A stretch of 64,000 bases of DNA from positions 740,558-804,557 of the forward strand of contig NW_004955448.1 in assembly GCF_000276665.1 (NCBI RefSeq), read 5' to 3'. The stretch comes from Chinchilla lanigera (lineage: Eukaryota > Chordata > Mammalia > Rodentia > Chinchillidae). Of the stretch, positions 35,651 to 48,014 are shown one piece after another. The notes under the pieces are model-generated. The model saw only the letters and a list, made by a program, of their open reading frames with translations, was not told where the DNA came from and ran no database searches. A program made the position numbers and the translations under genes. How positions within the stretch are numbered: position 1 is the first letter of the stretch; each line of letters begins with the position of its first letter.

Positions 35651-36852
35651 TGATGACCTGTGAGCTTAAAGTACTTGCACAAAAACAGGACAGCCCCTGT
35701 GGCAGGGGAGCAGAGGAGAGGAGAGCAAGCAGGGCCCAGGGGCCTGGCCGGCTGCGCGAGCACGGCGGCTGGCCTCTACGCCAGAGACAGAACTCTTCCA
35801 GCACGCGTGGACCGCACAGAAACTGCTGGGTTGCCTCACATGTTACAGCTATCTCATATGTTTCAGTTATATGTTTTAAAAAACTGAAAAGAAAATGCAG
35901 AGATGGAAAGATTCTGAGGTACACGGTGCAGTGAGTTTCACAGCGTGAAGGGAAGAGCCGCTGGTTAGGATCGGGGTCTTTGGGCAACTGTCGCTAAGCC
36001 CTGTGGGGTGGCTCAAGGCCATGTCTGAGGAGAAAAGGAGTAAGATTTGGGCAGGGGTGGTGGGGAGGAGAAACCAAAACAGATCTGCTTTTAAGGATGT
36101 ACACAAGAAGATTCTGGTCCCAAGCAAAACAAAACAAAAGCCTGTGGCTCTAAATTTTACTTGGTAGGGTGTGCCACGGAGGGTTCTGTTTGAAATTTCA
36201 GAATACACAACAGAAGAACTGTAGCTCTGCATTTTCCTAATTTTATTCTTGAATTAAACTGGGTACGTAGTGTGCACTTGTTTTGCCTTCAACAATTACT
36301 GGCTGGTGCTCTGAGATCGAGCCATCACCCAGCGCTGGGGCTGGTGCTCAGTGCTGAGATATTCTTTGAAGCTACTGTTCCCAGGTCCCAGTGTCTAGAT
36401 GACCCACGAGAAATTACAGCTCAGGTCTGTTTATACAGAAAAACTACGTTTTTCCCAACACCATGTGACCAGTGAGCCCTGTAATCTCGCACCCATATCT
36501 GAACACTGCCCTGATCAAAAGAACCCTGCAAATCCCAGAGCCTGTCTGCAGGCCCTTCCAGAAGACACACAGGGCCTGACAGTGCGCGTCCTTCTCCCTG
36601 CTCCTAGTGTTCTCTCAGTCACAATCTCTCTTTATTCCAACTTATTTATTTTAATTCTTTTGATTATTAGTTTATAAAAGACGAGAGCAGAGAATAAGTG
36701 GATGGAAGCCTCACAGTTTCATTTTAAGACTACCTATCTAGGTACACAGTCACACAAATACATTTGTCCAATAAATGATATTGAGTAAAGCTTAACTGAG
36801 CAAGCTGGAAATGGTCACTTCCTAGTGATTCTAAGGGGAAGGATTTACATGT

Positions 36853-37000
36853 CTTTTTTGTTTTTGAGACAAGGTTTGGCTATGCAGTTCAGCCTGGCCT
36901 TGAACTTACTATGTAACCTAGGATGGAACTCACAGCTTCGATGGATTCTCCTGCTTCAGCCATGAGTGCTGGGATTACGGGTGTGTGCCACCACACCCTT
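36853..37000 (-). mobile_element. B1 SINE
   Basis: Antisense B1: TTTTTGAGACAAGGTTTGGC to GTGTGCCACCACACCC. Confidence 0.86.
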
Positions 37001-37312
37001 CAGATTTGCATGTCTTCAGGCCAACCTTATAGAGATCTGGTACCACCAGAAAGCTTTTTCTCATATCTCATCTTTAGTGAATATATATATTATAGGAACC
37101 ATCTGACCCAAACAAATTGTGCCCTTCCTTCTCAAACAAAGCCATCAAAGCTAATTGCTCCAACATTGGGACAAGTCAACCCTAAAGGCCCCCTGATATG
37201 ACACAGCAGCAGCACACAACATCATTTGACCATTCTTCCCAAAAGGTATGACCTATGTGTAAATCGAGAGGAAATGTGGGACAAATCTCAGTTAAGTTAA
37301 AGAATAGTCTAG

Positions 37313-37523
37313 GCCAGGGGTGGCAGCATACATCTGTAAATCCAGCACTCTGGGAAAATGACGCAGGAGGATCACAAGCTGAAGCCCCACCTAGGCAATT
37401 TAGCAACTCAGCAAGATCCTGTCTGATAATAATAATTAAGAAAAACATGGCTGGGATGTAGCTCAGTGCAAATGCCCTGGGTTCAATTCCCCGTACACTA
37501 AAAAAAAAAAAGAAAAAAAAAAA
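37313..37523 (+). mobile_element. B1-ID dimeric SINE
   Basis: B1 half (GCCAGGGGTGGCAGCATACA) joined through a TAATAATAATTAAG linker to an ID half (GGCTGGGATGTAGCTCAGTG, GGGTTCAATTCCCCGTACAC) and an A-rich tail. Confidence 0.85.
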
Positions 37524-37842
37524 GAATGCCCTACAAAATAACTCATCTACAATCTTCAAATTTCAAGGTTCAGAAATGCATGGGCCAAGGAATCATTCCA
37601 GGTTCAAAGAATGCTTGTCTAGAGAGAGAGCAATCACAGGGAGCAAGCAAAATTCAAATTAAGGGAAAACTAAATCTCATGCCTAGTCTTCCATTAGATT
37701 CTGAACCAGAAACAAAAGTAGCATTACCAGGACAAATAAAGATTTCCAAATATGGGATAAGTATTAGATAACAGTATTGTACCAGTGTTACATTTTTTGA
37801 TTTTGAGTCCTGCACTATAGTTATATAAAAATATACCCTTTC

Positions 37843-37987
37843 CTTTTTCTTGAGGCAAGGTCTCACTATCTAGTTCAGACTGGCCTTGAATTCACTAAGT
37901 AGCTCAGGCTGGCCTTGAACTCACTGCAATCCTCTTGCCTCAGCCTCCGGAGTGCTGGGATGACAGGCATGTATCACTATGCCCAGC
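37843..37987 (-). mobile_element. B1 SINE
   Basis: Antisense B1 with TTGAGGCAAGGTCTCACTAT and the doubled CAGGCTGGCCTTGAACTCAC-type segment. Confidence 0.87.
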
Positions 37988-39699
37988 AAGAACACGTCTT
38001 TTTAGAAAATTGAACTTAAGTATTTAGGGGTAAAAGAGCATGATGACTTCATCTAAAATGCTTCAAGAGAAAAGTATACATACACATAGTGATAGAAATA
38101 AGCAACTGTGGCTTTGCAAGCAAATTATAAACAACTAAAAAAGAAAAGCTGGGCAAAAGATATACAGGAATTCCTTGTAGCATACTTTAAAACATATTTT
38201 AAAACAAAACCTGTATAACATATACCTCAAGCTCCCTGAAGCTTGAGAATTTTCCACCCAGCAAGATCCCTAGAAACTGTGTTAAATACAGGCCACTGTT
38301 CTGCACCATTAGTGATCTTTGAAGAAAGCCCTATGACATGGTTTTTGATAACCCACTGCCTGGGGCCTGGAGGGTCTGGCTTTGCTATGTGGTGCCGATT
38401 CTTCATACCACCATTCCTCCCACCTCCAGCCCAGCCCCAACTGTTATTTAAATAGTTCCCTTTTTAAAAAAAAAAACCAATAGAGTGTTTAGGAAGACAG
38501 GACAAAGAGCGACCTTACAGGACCAGTTGGCAAGGTCTTTCAGAAGTGGACAGCTGCCCCACCACGACAGGAAATTACAGCTGGTCTGGGGAGGACCACG
38601 GGCCACCACGGGAGCTGCTGTGAGGCTTGAGATGTGCAGTAAAAGGCCCTCACTCTGCAGAGTCAGAGCTGAGGACACCACTCCTCTTCGGCCTTCTGAA
38701 TATGAGGAAAAAGAAATCAAGAAGGGCCGAGTGGAGGATGGATGAAGGACTAGCAGGTGTGAGCGCATGGGGTGAGGAAGGCCGTGGGCCAAAGCCATCC
38801 TACTTCAATATACTATGGACACCGAGGTTCCCTCAGATCACAGGACAAATGGATCGTGCACTTGAAAGGAAACCAGACATGAAGAGAGGAAGCACAAGCA
38901 AACCAGACATGCTGGGGACCTGAGGAGATAGTCCTCGCAGGACCAGGCAATAGCAAGAGACAAGCAATGCAAGCGACACAGAGAAGGTGTCCAGCGCATC
39001 CACAGTGGAGCCGCAGGTGTTTCTTTAAGACGGGACGACCCACTTCCATTCCGCTAGATGCTGTAATCCTCTCCATCAGGCACTATCGCAGCGGGCTGCA
39101 GTGGAAACACAGGAGTGTTTTAGCTGCTATTTGAAGTAAGGGTTTTGAAGCAGCTAAATCGAAGCCTTGGGAGCCAGGACTAAGTCAGCCACATTCACTT
39201 TGTTCTTCTTTTTCCTACTTTATTTCTTTCCAGTTCTGCAAATATTTAAGTCTTGGCAAAATTCAAAACTCACAATTCACTCTTCACTGGTGTCTGAGAA
39301 ACAGAATACTAAAAAGGAAAAAGACGAAAATAATATGGAATGAAATGCATGACATGTACTGCTAAGCAAAATACCTCCCAATGAAATTTCCATTTATGGC
39401 TTAGTCAAAAACATATGGATGGACAATTGGGGAACAGCCAGTGGGAAAGCCAGGTGCCTGGTTTACAATACACTTGTGGCAATGTTAAATCATCTTTTAA
39501 AAAAGTAAGCACCCCAAACACATCACCTGCCCATACAGCGGCTCTTCTGACAACTTCTTGTTTAGCGTTAATAAAACTAAACTGTGTCAAAACTGTTTTT
39601 CTTTAAAGAATTTTTCTACTTTACACACAAATAAGTATTCCATAGAAACTTGGAAAAAAAGAAGAAATCAAAGATAGGCACAAAAATGTATAAGAGTAT

Positions 39700-40430
39700 G
39701 TAATGTAACATTATAATGATAAAAAAGTAGACTCAATCTCCATGCTTTCCAACAGAAATATCTCAATAAATGATGGTATCATTGGTTAAATAAATTCACA
39801 CAAAAAACTGTACAGCCATCAATACGTGGTCATTTATGTATTAAAAAAAATATGCCCAGGTCCACTCATAACTTAAAAAATTAAAACCGTGAATCTAATT
39901 TTTAGCTATCGAAATTGTCAGGACTAAAAAGTTCAATAATAGATACAAAGGCCAAGGTATGGAGAAAGAAGCCCCTTTATTGGCAAGACTGCAAATTAGT
40001 GCCACCTTTTAGGAAAGAAATGACATCTATCAAAACTCGAAATGCACATACTCCAATCTAAGAATTCTACTTTGAAAAGTTATCCTATACATAAACAGCG
40101 TATGACACAAGGGTGTGTATGCAAAAATGGGCACTGTAGCACTGTTCATAATAGTGAACAATCAGGGACTATAACTAAATGCTCAGCGCTGGAGACTGGT
40201 TAAATAAAACATGATACATGAATAGAGTAGAATATTAGGCATTATTAACAAGTAATGAATAAATCTGTCAGTACTAATTTAGAGAGCCCTCTAAGATATG
40301 TTAAGTTTCAAAAGCAGAGAGATATGTATCATCTGGTGATATAGATATAGATGAGCATGCATGTGCACCCGAACACCTCCAGGAGACTTGGCGGCTAGCA
40401 GTGGTGTATGTAGGGAGGAAAAGAAGGCTA
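39700..40430 (+). mobile_element. Ancient L1M-like 3' end
   Basis: Ordered matches to old L1 3' ends: AGCACTGTTCATAATAGTGA, GACTGGTTAAATAAAACATG, AGAATATTAGGCATTATTAA and TAAGTTTCAAAAGCAGAGAG. Heavily diverged; boundaries approximate. Confidence 0.55.
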
Positions 40431-40555
40431 GGGTCACCGTGGCAAGAAGACTTTTTAATCCCTCAATGCTCTGTGAAACTTTGAATTTTTGCCATATATT
40501 TCTGTTGCTTTCATAATTAAAAAAAAAAATAAAACTCACTGAAGAGTGTCACAGC

Positions 40556-40738
40556 GCCAGGCATGGTAGTGCGCATGAGTACTTTCAGCACCCTGGGAGG
40601 TTAAGACAGGAGGACGCCAAGTCTGAGCCCAGCCTGGGCAACTTGGTGAGACCCTAGGCTGGGAATGTAGCTCAGCGCAACGGCCCAAGTTCCATCTCCA
40701 GCACAAGAAAAATAAATTAATAAATATATATTAACTTA
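40556..40738 (+). mobile_element. B1-ID dimeric SINE
   Basis: B1 half (GCCAGGCATGGTAGTGCGCA) and ID half (GGCTGGGAATGTAGCTCAGC, ending CCATCTCCAGCACAAG) with an AAATTAATAAAT tail. Confidence 0.82.
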
Positions 40739-41533
40739 AAAATCAGGCCACAAAAAAGGCAGAGGATTTTCCAAATTTCTTATGTTTATACTGAAAGAAG
40801 ACAAATACATGAGAAACTGTAAGAGCGATTCTTAGTCCTAGCAGGGCTCTCTCATTTGCTGAATAGCATTATCTACAAGGACCAAACAATTAAATGCCGA
40901 TTGTATGGCACACTGGGTAACACTGGGTAACATTCTGGAATCTTGCTGCCTCAAATATTGTATGTTGACGATCTTACTTTTTCCTGCTTTTATTTTTTCT
41001 GTAACAAAGAAAAAGGGGTGATCTTTCTCTTCTCAGCACTTCAGAGGAAAGACTATGAGGGCGTTTGCTTTCCTAACCTCTCAGAAGGAATGAGCTCGCT
41101 GACTCTGTCATAGAAAACTATTCGGGGAAAGCACGGAAGAAGAGCAGCCCCTGATCACCAGCAAGTGCAGAACTCGCAGGAAGAATCTAGACTTCCAGGA
41201 AGGAAGGAGAATCCGTCAGTGCAGACCTGGGTGCGGAGTGATGACCGCACACAGGCAGGGGCAGCGCCACCGAAGGCCCCGAGCTGGAATCAGAGCAGGG
41301 TCGAAGGGTCACTCAGCACTTAGCAGTTTGGAAAAGTGGCCGAGAGACAGTCCCCGCTTCCAAAGCCCATGGCCTGGGCAGGGCCTCTCCAACTGGAACA
41401 GGGGGAAATCCCCCACAGCGCGGACACTCTCGAGGGCTGCCGGAAGTCAGCCAGAAGACAGTCCTAAAACTGCAAAAGTACATAAAGACTCCCAACAGAG
41501 ATGCACAGCATGGTGAAGAGATCAGACTTCATC

Positions 41534-41634
41534 ATGACTGACTGACTGACTGACTGACTGACTGGACGGAAGGAAGGAAGGAAGGAAGGAAGGAAGGAAG
41601 AAAGGGAGGGAGGGAGGGAGGGAGGGAGGGAGGA
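41534..41634. repeat. Compound tetranucleotide microsatellite
   Basis: Three successive arrays: (GACT)n at 41534-41564, (GGAA)n at 41565-41600 and (GGGA)n at 41601-41634. Each is nearly perfect. Confidence 0.95.
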
Positions 41635-42666
41635 AACAAGTCCAACAAAGAAGGGGCTAAAACAATGTTTGCCATGTCCTTTACCTCCTTCCCTGGCTCA
41701 CAGCCCCCTCCTGGTGAGAAGTGTGGGAATGAAAGTTTATACACTAACCCAGTGAATTTCCACCATACTCTCCAGTCATCTGGATCCTGAGCAACACATT
41801 TGCCCCTGGTTTTTGAGCTCTCATTGGTAGGATCGCGGTCAGAACTCTCTGGAATGTGGCTTCAGTGCTCAGTCACCCAATGTTCCTGTGTGACTAACAT
41901 CAAGTGCCAAAATGACAAAAGCCAGTGCCACAAAAAAAATGTGTATTTCAGACACAAAGTCCAGTCAAAACATGGGTGAACATATTCCCACTGCCTTTCA
42001 GGTTAAGTTACAGACTGGGTGCGTGAGCAGGTTTTCATGCTCTCAGTGTAATGGATTCTCCAATCACTGTGGTAGAATCTACAGCTCTGATGGGGTTCCC
42101 ACACCTGGCGCTCAGACTTCTTTGGGGCACTTGGAAATGGCACCCCTTGCTCAGACCCACTCTCTATCTCATGACAGGGATTCCCAGAGGTGGGGCCGGG
42201 AATACGTGTGCAGTGGCAGCGGCAGCCCAGGAAGGGTCATTGGGCGTGGGCAGGCTGCCAGGCTCTGAGGGTGTCCACGTACCGTATACCCCCAAGGGAT
42301 CCGACTGCTGGACCTGGCCCACGCTGGGCGAACTGACTCAGTCAACTGCAGAAGCCTGAGCACTTGTGGGTTCACCTGTCTGACACTCTCAGCCCAAAGC
42401 CTTCTTCCCAACACATCCTCCTCGCCCACCATACAAAGCTCAAGGTACCAAGCCATTCTCTTGCTTTTTTTTTTCTGGTTAATACAAAAGTAATCCACTC
42501 ACAGTGCAGAAAAAATAGGGGGAAATCACACATAATCCCAAGTCCTAACTATAATCACTGCTGACATTTAAAAATATATAACTGATTTACTGGATAAATT
42601 TATTCTACAAAATAGTGCACCTATGACCCATAATGCACTTGGCTAGGATTCAGAAATATGCAGATA

Positions 42667-42810
42667 GAGCTGAGTGCGATTGTGCATACCTGTGATCCTA
42701 GCACAGGGAGGCTCAGACAGGGTTTGAGGTGAGCCTGGGACACATCAGAAGTTCAAGGACGGGCTGGGCTACAGAGCAAGACCCTGGCTCAAACAAACAA
42801 AAACACTTGA
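42667..42810 (+). mobile_element. B1 SINE, diverged
   Basis: GAGCTGAGTGCGATTGTGCA head and AAGACCCTGGCTCAAACAAA end, with small deletions. Confidence 0.75.
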
Positions 42811-42832
42811 AAAACAAAATTATAATCATAGG

Positions 42833-42968
42833 GGCTGGGCCATGGTGGTGTACTCCTGTAATCCCAGCACTCAGGAGGCTGAGGCAGGAAGGTCACTGCA
42901 AGTTTGAGGCTAGCCTGGGCTACCCAGTAAGTTCAGGGCCAGCTTGAACTATAACAAGACCCTGCCTC
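42833..42968 (+). mobile_element. B1 SINE
   Basis: Full-length B1; its tail has become an AAGAAGGAAGAAAGG-type purine repeat (42969-43000). It lies next to another B1 in the same orientation. Confidence 0.86.
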
Positions 42969-43357
42969 AAAAGAAGGAAGAAAGGAAAGAAGGAAGGAAA
43001 AATCAAGATAAATGGAATAAACCCATGAAAATATAAAGTATATCACTTTATTTATTTATTAGTGCATCCCATTTCATCGCATAAAAAATTAACTGTTAAA
43101 ATGTCTTTCTGAGTTCCCATTTCATATATTTTTTAATGTCTTAAAAGGAAGAAATTATGAGGAATCCCCTTTGGAAAACCCAAAGAGCAATAATGTTGAC
43201 TTCAATAATGTTGACTGTATTCAATTTTGAAAATTTACTGCTCCCAAGAAAATAATATGGATTTTCTTTGGTGTTTAGAAAACTCTCCCTTTTTAATCAA
43301 GAAACCCCCTTCTTTAGTTTGGGTTTTTTTGTTATGGTGGTGGTGGGCTATTATAGG

Positions 43358-43497
43358 TTGTTTGTTTGTTGTGACAGGGTCTCACCATGTGTGTAGTTCG
43401 GGCTGACCCTGAACTTATAATGTAGTCCAGGCTGACCTCAAACTTGCTGTGATACTCCTGCCTCAGGCTCCTGAGTGCTCGGATTACAGGTGTGCAA
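43358..43497 (-). mobile_element. B1 SINE
   Basis: Antisense B1: GTTTGTTTGTTGTGACAGGG to GGATTACAGGTGTGCAACG; the extreme head is truncated. Confidence 0.83.
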
Positions 43498-44724
43498 CGA
43501 AAAAGCCCTTTCTAACAGGAACCATTCCTCACTTTCTGGGCCCACCAGATTGCCTTTCCTTCCGGAAACAGGCTCGACACACAGGATCCTCCCGGTGCCC
43601 CAAGGCCTGCACCTTCCCAATCCGGCTCGGGGTTTTTCCTTAGCTCACTTTATGCTGCACAAACCACACAGTTCAACATGTAGTAAGAACCTCAGAGCAG
43701 GAGAAGAACTGGTAGTCAGACAGTCTGCTGTGAACTCACCACATAAATCTGATTTGGTGGTGGGAGGGGCTGGAAAAGGAAGGTGGAAAGATACCTACAT
43801 CTAAATCCGACTTTGGGTGAACTTTCTCTCAGGATACCTTTCTACATACTTCAAGCAACATGAGGCTGTGGTATCCCTGAGCTACTTTATTTGCTTTTGA
43901 TAAAATGTTTTTAAGTGCCTCTATACGCTTCCTAGAGGGAAGAATGGGCCAATTTAACAAACCGAGCACAGACAAGATTTTCCATCTTGTCTTGAAAAGC
44001 ATGCTCTGAAAATAAAAATCCCACACATGTGTTTATAATTTGGGCAGAGACCAAGATACAGACCTGGAGGACACAGACTCAGGGGTGGCGGAGAGCACAT
44101 CTTCAAAGGGAAAAGTGCATGTGTGTGTCTTTTTATTTTTTAGAAAAAATTCCTATAGTCTTAAAAATATTGGCTGCACTTTCCCGAGTGTCTGAACTGG
44201 CCAGGGCCGGCAGTCTGGCGAAGCTGTTGCAGTCTTTATTTTTCCTGTCCTGTCTGGGAGGATACTGGCAGCACAGGTCGGGGCCTCGTTCCAGCAAAGA
44301 GCTCCGTTAATGTGTGACCGGAGCGCGGTACACCATCATTTACCACCCATAGCTAGGATTATCACTAGAAAAAAAGCCGCAAGTCCCTTTCTCTTGGTGA
44401 AAACACTTTAAAGTGCGGGCTGCTTCACGCGGCTGCCGATTTCTGTGTTGAGAAGCTCCGAGACAGAGCAGAGCCGCCTCCAGCGCAGGGTTCTGTCCTT
44501 TCCCGCTCACAATCTGAGGCCAACACCAGCAAGTGTCACGATTTGTAAGCAAATGTGACGAAACGGTAAAAGCTGCCTGGCCACGGGGGTTTTCCTGAGA
44601 GCACTGCCCTTCCTCTGAGTAGCCAGGGGCCGGGAAGGGAGCAAATCTAAGCCACTAGCACAAGAAAACACTGCCTCGGGGCTCACGGTGCCTGAATTCA
44701 AACTGGCTCTGGCACGACGGTGCT

Positions 44725-44805
44725 CTCTATCGGTATCATCATTTTACAGATAAGGGAAACGAAACCGGGACTGGTTAAATAACTAACCCAACCAGTAAAT
44801 GTCTA
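44725..44805 (-). mobile_element. MIR remnant
   Basis: TATCATCATTTTACAGATAA followed by GGGAAACGAAACCGGGAC matches the reversed MIR core. Confidence 0.6.
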
Positions 44806-45276
44806 ATCCAAGAGAAAGTCAGTTTGACGCCAAGTCCTTCCCAGGAACCAGCACACAAAGCGGTTCCTGCCCACCCCGCCCGAGGCCCCCTCACCACCAC
44901 ACCCTGAGGAAGAACTAAACTCCCCCAGGCACCGGGCTTTGTGCGGCCCTGCAGGGCCTGTGGAGGCAGGCTTCTCTCCCTGCCTCCTCCCTCCCGTTCA
45001 TTTGCTTTTTCTTCCTTTAAAAATTTTCAGGGAGGAGAGAAGGAAGGGAACTACAAAGAATTACAGTGTATTATGTGTATGTACCAGTCCCCCGTGATGA
45101 ATGTAATCATTATGTACTGCAAACATGTACGAATAAACATTTAAATTTTTTTCATGGGTAGTAATAGTGAGTAAAGCCAACAGCCTACTTAAAATATGAA
45201 ATTCTATCTGGAAAAGAAACTTTCATACGTATAACAATACTCCCCCTTCCCTGTGTTACTTGAGAGTGAGTAATCA

Positions 45277-45425
45277 AGCTAGGTATGGTGGTGCATGGCT
45301 ATAATCCTGGGGAGGCTGAGGCAGGAGAACTGCTGAGACTTTGAGGCCAGCCTGGGATGTACAGCGTAGTTCAAAGCCAGCCTAAACTACACAGTAAGAC
45401 CCTGTCTCAAAACAAAACAAAACTC
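45277..45425 (+). mobile_element. B1 SINE
   Basis: B1 starting AGCTAGGTATGGTGGTGCAT and ending GACCCTGTCTCAAAACAAAA. Confidence 0.86.
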
Positions 45426-45971
45426 ACTAAATATGCTGTCAGCCTTCTAGTGAAAATGATGACATGCCTTACACGAAGTACTCTCACTTCTTTACTACCT
45501 AAATCCTCCTAGGTCTTCCCTTCTCTTCCCTTTCCCTAGGAATGTATGGGGATACAGACTAAAGATCACCAATCTATTCAGACAGAATTAAGGTGGATAA
45601 AACCTTATAGTTAACCAAACTTGACAAATACAAAAACTAATCTGTCACTTAAAAGCTACACCAAACTGGAGATGTTTATTTGAATTAAAGTGGAAAATGT
45701 TTTTGTAATTTTCCCCTTTACAGACTATTCCACTTCACCTAGGTATGTGAAAATTCAGGGAGTCTCAACGCCTAACAACTCTGCCAGCCTTGGAAAGAGT
45801 CTTGTGTTCTTAAAAAGTCGTTAATTCCACACTGACTTGAAGGGACATGTCTCTCCCCTCACAATTAAAACAGTTAGATTTACACACCACGCGTTAGGAA
45901 TATACCTACAGCCTTAGAAATAAGATCCCCACTGGTAAGAAGTTTCTTGAGGAAGAGGAGCTGACACATTT

Positions 45972-45986
45972 CCACCAGGGGGCGCT
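45972..45986 (+). promoter_or_regulatory. CTCF-type binding motif
   Basis: CCACCAGGGGGCGCT matches the core CTCF consensus at every informative position. It lies in non-repeat sequence of the 26 kb WWTR1 intron, in plus (gene-antisense) orientation. Such a perfect core is uncommon by chance. Occupancy cannot be judged from sequence. Confidence 0.6.
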
Positions 45987-46164
45987 GTCCTCACTGAGAG
46001 AAATGCAGGCAGTGTTCCTAATTTAAAGCACTTTGCAACCAGGCCAAAAAAATTTTGACAGCCTTTGTGATAAAAAAAAATGAAATTGTCTCTTAAAGCA
46101 TAACACACTATAGTTAAATAAAATCAAACTTTTCTTTCCACAAAGAGTAGAAATAATAAAAACT

Positions 46165-46335
46165 GACACTTCCTTTGGCTATGTGCCAGGTACTGTTCTG
46201 ACCATTTTGCATTTACAAACCCATGTAGTTTCCTCCTGCTATCATACTCCCCAGTCTGCACGTGGAGGAACTGAGGCACAGTTATGTCATCTAACAGGCT
46301 CACCAAGCTGATAGCCAACAGAGCCAAGATGCAGG
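46165..46335 (-). mobile_element. MIR remnant (antisense)
   Basis: TATGTGCCAGGTACTGTTCT, GTGGAGGAACTGAGGCACAG and CCAAGATGCAGGCCCC follow the reversed MIR order. Confidence 0.65.
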
Positions 46336-47130
46336 CCCCAGTAGGCCCATCTACCTGACCTACAGAAAATAAAGGGTCTCAATAAAAAGGAGATTGGGTT
46401 CAAGCATTTCTAACTATGTCTCCAACTACATTACACTCTAGAAGTACATCAAATTAGCTTTAAAAAGGTACTAATTCTATCACCGTTGACTAATGTCTTA
46501 ACTGTACTTTGACATCATTATCACATACATACCTCCCACTAACGGGAACCTATCACGTTTGCGTATGTGTCAGTTACATTCCATTGAAAAGTACGAACCT
46601 TCTCATTTTAAAAATAAGGAATGAGATTGAGAAATAGAACAAGGAAGAGAAAAAGGATCTGCTTTTTTATCTTCAAGATTTAATGATAAGGAGTATGAAC
46701 CACAGGCAGAGCTGTAATTTAAAATGAAATATTTTGAGTAAATCATCTAAATATCAGGACCAAGTTCTGACACTAAATTGTCTCCCAACCTGTGGAAGTT
46801 ACTTGGCACTCTCTGATTAAATTTTCATCCTTGGGACACATCTGTGATTCTCTATAGCTACTCTAAGCAACTACTCAAATATTGTTGGAAAAAGCCTAGA
46901 TTATGTGTCTTAAGAAATTCACTGCTTTAATACCAAAACCAGAGACAGACCCAACCAAAAAAGAGAACTACAGGCCAATCTCCCTAATGAACATGGACAC
47001 AAAAATCCTCAATAAGATACTGGCAAACACAATGCAGGAAATCATCAAGATTGTACACCATGACCAGCAGGATTCATCTCAGGGATGAAGGGACGGCTCA
47101 ACACACTCAAATCAGTAAATGTAATACACC

Positions 47131-47279
47131 TTTTTTTGTTTGTTTGTTTTTGGTCTTTTTGAGACAGGATCTCACTATGCAGCTCAGGCTAGCCTTGAGC
47201 TCACTTTGTAGCCCAGGCTGTTCTCCTCCTGTCTCAGCCTCCCAAGTGCTGGAATTACAGGCATGTGCCACCACGCCAG
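47131..47279 (-). mobile_element. B1 SINE nested in L1
   Basis: Antisense B1 (TTTTTGAGACAGGATCTCAC to CCACCACGCCAGGC) inserted at an AATACACC site of the L1; CTACACCAT follows. Confidence 0.87.
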
Positions 47280-47289
47280 GCTACACCAT

Positions 47290-47398
47290 GTTTGTTTGTT
47301 TGTTTGTTTTACTTTTCTTCCGGTACCAGGAATCGAACTCACGACCTTGCACTTGCCAGGCAGGGGTTTTGCCGCTGAGCTAGATCCCCAACCCGGGG
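47290..47398 (-). mobile_element. ID SINE nested beside B1 in L1
   Basis: Antisense ID (AGGAATCGAACTCACGACCT, GCTGAGCTAGATCCCCAACC) flanked by GCTACACCAT direct repeats (47280-47289 and 47399-47408). Confidence 0.9.
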
Positions 47399-47885
47399 GC
47401 TACACCATATTAACGGAGCCAAGGTCAAAAATCACATGATCATCTCAGTAGATGCAGAAAAGGCTTTTGATAAAGCCCAACACTCATTCATGATTTAAAA
47501 AAAAAAAAAAACCCTACAGAAATTTAGAATAGATGGTCTTTACTTCAATCTGATAAATGCCATCTATGACAAACCAACAGCCAACATCATACTAAATGGA
47601 CAAAAACCGAAAGCTTTCACTCTAAAATCAGGAACAACACAAGGATGTCCACTGTCACCACTCTTACTCAATATAGTTCTGGAAACAGTAGCCAGAACAA
47701 TCAGACAAGAGAAAGAAACACAAGGAATAAGGATAGAGAATAAAGAAGTTAAATTATCACTATTTGCAGATGACGTGATACTCTACACAGAAGACCCCCA
47801 AAACTATACCAAAAGGCTCCTAGATTTAATAACCAAATTTTGTAGTGCAGCAGGTTACAAAGTCAACACTCAAAAATCAGTAGCA

Positions 47886-48014
47886 AGCTGGGCATGGTGG
47901 AGCAGGCCTATAAACCCAGCACTTGGCAGGCTGAGGCAGGAAGATCACCACAAGTTCAAGACCAGTCTGAACTGCATAGTGAAACCTTGTCTCAAAAAGA
48001 CAAAAAGAAAAAAC
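47886..48014 (+). mobile_element. B1 SINE nested in L1
   Basis: B1 flanked by AAAAATCAGTAGC (about 47873-47885) and AAAAATCAATAGC just after the tail, within L1 ORF2. Confidence 0.9.

Noticed and set aside
35445..35987. 180-codon open frame on the minus strand
   Set aside because: It starts in unique sequence and reads through an L2-like repeat; composition is not protein-like.
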